Positions 60,001 through 64,000 of a DNA stretch of 64,000 nt are shown in pieces; position 1 is the stretch's first letter; each line of letters starts with the position of its first letter. The stretch covers positions 35,347 through 99,346 of the forward strand of contig QXVZ01015760.1 in assembly GCA_008931825.1 (NCBI GenBank), written 5' to 3'. The notes beneath the pieces are model-generated. The model did not search any database and had not been told where the DNA came from. It saw only the letters and a program-made list of their open reading frames with translations. This stretch comes from Phallusia fumigata. Taxonomy: Eukaryota; Chordata; Ascidiacea; Phlebobranchia; Ascidiidae. Made by a program: the position numbers and the translations under genes.

Positions 60001-63000
60001 GCAGAACGAAAACATTTGAAACTCAAAAATTCACCGAAGGTCTAGTTTAATTAACGTTTATAATTTAATCGTAATCATACCTTTGGTCGGTTGGCGGTGA
60101 ATTTTAGCTTTGTGCGTTGAAACGAATCATCGGACACCGAAGTTTTTAGTTTATTGGTTGGAGTGACGGGAGCAGATGATGACGTGGCGAGGTTGGTTTG
60201 CTTACGTGGACTTCTGCGTGGCGAGCGGGCGGAGTTGATGCAGCTTGTGGCGGCCGCAACTGTGCTAGTGAGATCAGCAAGACGGGCCTGGAACAGACGT
60301 CAAATAGTGTTTAATATTTGAATATTTACACTGATTGACATCTTAATATACAACGTACAGGTTTTAATGGTCAGTTTTAACAGAAAGTAATGTATTAGGA
60401 ATAAGGAGAAATAACAAAATACAGTAATCTCGAAGCATCACATACACTGGAGAATCCAGTGCGATACTTGTAGACTGGAGAACTTTACAGATTGTGGTTA
60501 ATTTGTTTTTGTTGTAACTAGAAAACGAAGATTGGATCACCCAAAGCGAACAAATGTAGCAAAGCATGTAAAACTGCAAAAACCTGCAAGGCTCGGAATT
60601 CTTTGTTCACGCGGTTGTCTATCGTCCATTGTCGTCTTCGGTCTCCACTGTTGGGTCGACCTGAAATAAAAACAAAGCGTTTTGAACCTTCTGATTCATC
60701 ACCAACCTTGACAATATTAAACAAACTATCATTTCTTTCTCTTTTTCCGTAGAAGGTAGAAAACTTTATCCAACATACTGGAATCGTTTGACGAGTTGGT
60801 AGAAAGGGCAGACGAGCCGGATGAGAGAAACGACGAGCCGGATGAGAGCAAGGAAGCTGTCGGTATGCTTGGAACATGTTTGGATGTGGATGCTACCTCA
60901 TCAAGCGAAGTCTAAACCCACAAATAAAACATAAATGACATATCGGTGTCAAAATGTCGCGTAACATATTCCTAAGCTAATTGCATAGGGACGATGCCAT
61001 GACATGGAATTTTGTATTTACTAGGTATTTAATGGGTTCAACGGGCAAAAACTACTTCTGATCAGCTTACCAGTTGATCTTGTGAAAGATTTAACAGTCG
61101 GACAATCGATTGTTGAGCAGCAATCTGTTGGCGACTTTTTCCCGCTCCTGAAGTGCTGTGTGAAATAAATTTCTTAATGTGGAGAAAAACATACAGCTAT
61201 TGCGCAGAAGTTTGTGTACGGGTAAATGTTGCAATTATATTTGAGTTATGCTGATTCAAGACTTGACTATCAAAATTAAATTCCGAGGTCTCTTTTTTCG
61301 CCTGGTGACCGTAGGTTAAACAAAGTAAACCGTCCTAGACTCTATAGACTATAAACTCGAAGAGATTTGTGCGTGTACTATTACGCGACATTTAAGGTAT
61401 GTCATTTAGGTGTAAAACTAGCTACAAAATCTTACCGAGTTTTCTTGACAAGTTTCCTTCCCGACTTAGATGAAGTACTTGACCTGCCAGTCGTGTTTAG
61501 TCTGTCGCCCTTACTGGAACGCGGCGAGTNAAGTTTGTGTACGGGTAAATGTTGCAATTATATTTGAGTTATGCTGATTCAAGACTTGACTATCAAAATT
61601 AAATTCCGAGGTCTCTTTTTTCGCCTGGTGACCGTAGGTTAAACAAAGTAAACCGTCCTAGACTCTATAGACTATAAACTCGAAGAGATTTGTGCGTGTA
61701 CTATTACGCGACATTTAAGGTATGTCATTTAGGTGTAAAACTAGCTACAAAATCTTACCGAGTTTTCTTGACAAGTTTCCTTCCCGACTTAGATGAAGTA
61801 CTTGACCCGCCAGTCGTGTTTAGTCTGTCGCCCTTACTGGAACGCGGCGAGTGAATCAGTTGCTGGCCAATGGCAGGCGAACGTCGGGTCACGTGGGTGC
61901 GGATATACTGCGCAACAGCAAATTATTGTGATCAAACCGTTTGCTAAATGTTTCTAAATAAAAACTGATTAATGAAACTGATCAGCAGGAAAGTTGACCA
62001 CACCTTAGCTCTGCTTGATACACGACCGATGCGACGAATACCACCCGACGATTTCGCCGCACTGCCCCTGTCACGTGACCAGTACACGCTCTCGCTTGTC
62101 GGGTTGTGAATCGAATTCCACGAATTGCTGCTGTAATCGAGTGGTACATGTGAATCAAAAACAAGCGTTACCAAACCCGGATTTGTTCATTTCAGACCCC
62201 TTTAATTACATTCATAACCGAAAGTAGCACTTTTGAGAAAGTTAATTTGAATTACAATAATATCGGTTTATTTCGATATGCGGCATCTACCATTTTGTAT
62301 GCAAACCCCAAAAGTGAAAACAACTTGGTTAAAATCTAAATAAACTAGGAATTTTTAAGAACTGTAAGCTGTTAATTGTCCTACCTTGTGCCAGGTGCGT
62401 ATGATAAAGCACTAAAAATATCAAGAGAAGATTCGTCTCCACGGTAACTCGTGTTGTTTGCCATATTTTCCACGTCGTTGTCTCCAGACCTTCAGACGAA
62501 CAAGATTTTTATGTTTGATAAGCTGGGATTTTTTTTCATGCATCATACGGTAATTCAATAATCGTTGATAACGTAGATGGCTACCAATTGTAAAATCTAG
62601 CTCGAACTTGCTAGAATGCGCGGAATAATTTGTTACATATGTTTCAAAACCGGACAACACTCGCTTCACGTCTAATTTAAAACCTCACATAGAAACCCCT
62701 TTGTGGTGAAAGAAATTTAGGAATTTTTGGCAAAAATTAATTGCAAGGTATCCCAACGACAGCGCAGAGGTGATTTGTTACACCCACCAGATAATTCGTT
62801 TAGTTTGGCGCGTTGGTGTAATGTGATGATGTAATAGGATCCATATGATACAAAAGGAAGTATTTATCTTCTTAACCGAAAGAAATCGATAGGGGCATTA
62901 AAGGTGCAAACCCTTTTTGAAAAGCCAAGTAAAAGAAGATTTTTTTAAATTTACATTTTTGCTATCGTAGTAATAAATCCTAAAACAAACTTACATCGTT

Positions 63001-64000
63001 TCGTCGTCAACGTCATTTTCCTGCTCGTAAAGTGACGTAGAATGTTGTTGATCCCTGTTGTCATGTACGTGATCAGAATGACCATCTTCCGCTTCCTCCT
63101 CGCCATCACCAACTAACACTGACTCCTCCTCAATTTCCCACTCACTTAAGTCCTCATCTGTATGTTGGAAATTACAAAGTAACAGTTACTTTACGCCAGG
63201 AGTGCTCAATTAGTCGCATAGAGGTGTAGGCAAAAACGAAAAACAATAATTGTTTATGTGTAACTGTGTTAGATGTGGATGTCGTTGGATTTGGATACAT
63301 AGGGTTGTATTGTAAGATTTTGTTGTTAGGATATGCAAGTTCCTGATAACATAAGAAATAAAACGGCTTATAAATATACGTTACAAAATAAAATCGTCAG
63401 CATAATGATTGTTACGTTTGCAAAAACCGGTTCTTTCTAAATTGCGATGTGAACAGTAAATATATGAGTCAATTGTTGGCTACTTGAAAAGTAAATCTTG
63501 GGTTAAAAAGGTTTTGTTTTATTGTGCGAAAAACAACAAGTTTTAAGTAATAAATATACCGAACTTCTTGCCCTGTAATGTCAATTCATCTCAACATCTT
63601 AAATTTTTTTTAACATAAAAAGCTTATATTCCCGATTTTAAAAGTCAATGTTTGTCACCCTAACCCTATATCACAGTTTATTTAAGAAGAATCCCCCAAG
63701 TGAAATTGTCCTAATCCCTTTAAAAGCAAAAAATCCATGTAGCATGGTATGCAGATTAAAACACTGGACATAACACATTGCTTAATTGCGTTAATGCTTA
63801 CAACGTTAAGTGTGTTAAGCCTAGTCTTGATATGCCATAAGGGATGTGTTCGGCCGTGTGGAAATTTACTAATCACACAGCACCTTATCTCATCAAGTAC
63901 ACTTCTCAAACAAGGCCAAAAGGCAAGTTTCAATATGTCGAGTGTACCTATTGACACAGATGCGATTTCCTCTTCTTCAAGGTCGGTGGTTGTGGTTTCG
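57008..64000 (-). CDS. Large Ser-rich disordered protein, C-terminal 637 aa (5' end outside window)
   Basis: Seventeen exons join in phase: 64000-63948, 63157-62995, 62489-62385, 62130-62004, 61907-61759, 61155-61071, 60911-60779, 60660-60584, 60287-60081, 59661-59574, 59507-59370, 58920-58874, 58795-58722, 58550-58483, 58201-57967, 57671-57628 and 57129-57008. The visible part starts very acidic (DLEEEEIAS, LSEWEIEEESVLVGDGEEEA). It then becomes Ser/Arg/Lys-rich (SARSPRRSPRKQ, SPEKRHSDSY), with a possible helix (QQIAAQQSIVRLLNLSQDQL), a short coiled coil near NKEFRALQARLADLTSTV, a proline motif (KPEVPPKP) and an acidic Ser-rich end (STESLLSVSDEETSPSK). There is no catalytic domain in the window. 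I do not recognise the family; a cytoskeletal or nuclear scaffold is possible but unproven. The gene continues beyond the right edge. Confidence 0.75.
57391..57412. repeat. Perfect 9-bp inverted repeat with 4-nt loop
   Basis: TTGTACGAT-TACG-ATCGTACAA forms a hairpin in the last intron of the Ser-rich gene. It could be a binding-site palindrome or chance. Confidence 0.5.
58921..58934 (-). promoter_or_regulatory. Splice acceptor containing an unresolved base
   Basis: The N at 58,928 lies in the acceptor region (ANATTGCAG on minus) of the 47-nt exon 58920-58874. The surrounding sequence is not duplicated, so this N looks like an ambiguous base rather than a join. Confidence 0.55.
61208..61852. 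repeat. Haplotype overlap at a single-N join (two 322-bp copies)
   Basis: 61,208-61,529 and 61,531-61,852 are nearly identical, with one N between them at 61,530. The first copy contains a truncated duplicate (61,436-61,529) of the exon at 61759-61907. One difference changes a codon (AGG Arg in copy 1, GGG Gly in copy 2). The partial exon has no acceptor and should not be annotated as a second exon. Confidence 0.88.

Noticed and set aside
61436-61529. Apparent second copy of a Ser-rich exon
   Set aside because: It is cut exactly at the single N and lacks an acceptor; best explained as an uncollapsed allele.
1-64000. CRISPR arrays, bacterial operons, rRNA or complete tRNA genes
   Set aside because: None seen. 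Repeats are dispersed or two-unit tandems, and all confident genes are spliced eukaryotic genes, apart from the intronless SLC6 frame.

Overview
The window is animal nuclear DNA: multi-exon genes with GT-AG introns, vertebrate-like orthologues in short compact genes, AT-rich intergenic DNA and non-autonomous DNA transposons. A solitary ascidian (Ciona-like, possibly the highly polymorphic C. savignyi) is my best inference. It rests on compact genes, apparent trans-splice acceptors just upstream of start codons, a mosaic CpG pattern, and allelic (haplotype) overlaps left at single-N contig joins. No species-diagnostic sequence was searched.

Left part (1-16 kb). A seven-exon minus-strand gene (1,496-3,975) encodes an unrecognised type I membrane glycoprotein. 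A CpG-rich patch with an 18-bp palindrome (6,018-6,035) precedes two candidate small ORFs (6,212-6,382 and 7,367-7,510). Then comes a plus-strand cluster of TIL (trypsin-inhibitor-like, cysteine-rich) genes. Gene A (8,108-10,840) is intact: signal peptide, five TIL domains, one YCGGC module and a membrane tail. Gene B (12,529-15,674) is a shorter paralogue. Inside and after it lie broken exons of a third copy. The cluster records segmental duplication, gene conversion and a transposon insertion whose empty target survives in the paralogous copy.

Middle (16-43.7 kb). This CpG-rich domain is dominated by one minus-strand gene, an NR6A1/GCNF orphan nuclear receptor (ten exons, 18,381-30,531), with a long gene-poor flank upstream (30.5-43.7 kb) holding a tRNA-like SINE and local tandem duplications.

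Right part (43.7-64 kb). Base composition changes abruptly near 43.7 kb to CpG-poor DNA. All genes here are on the minus strand: a small gene that may encode a tail-anchored protein (44,430-45,641), a SCYL3/PACE-1 pseudokinase (eleven exons, 47,090-51,574), an intronless SLC6-type Na+-coupled transporter of prokaryote-like build (52,920-54,599), and the 3' part of a large Ser-rich, disordered protein gene (17 exons, 57,008 to beyond 64,000).

Three of the four N characters (25,727; 35,065; 61,530) sit between near-identical copies of 0.2-0.5 kb. These are best read as uncollapsed haplotypes, so the apparent exon duplications beside them are artefacts. No functional pathway joins the genes; the TIL cluster is the only locus whose genes clearly share a history.
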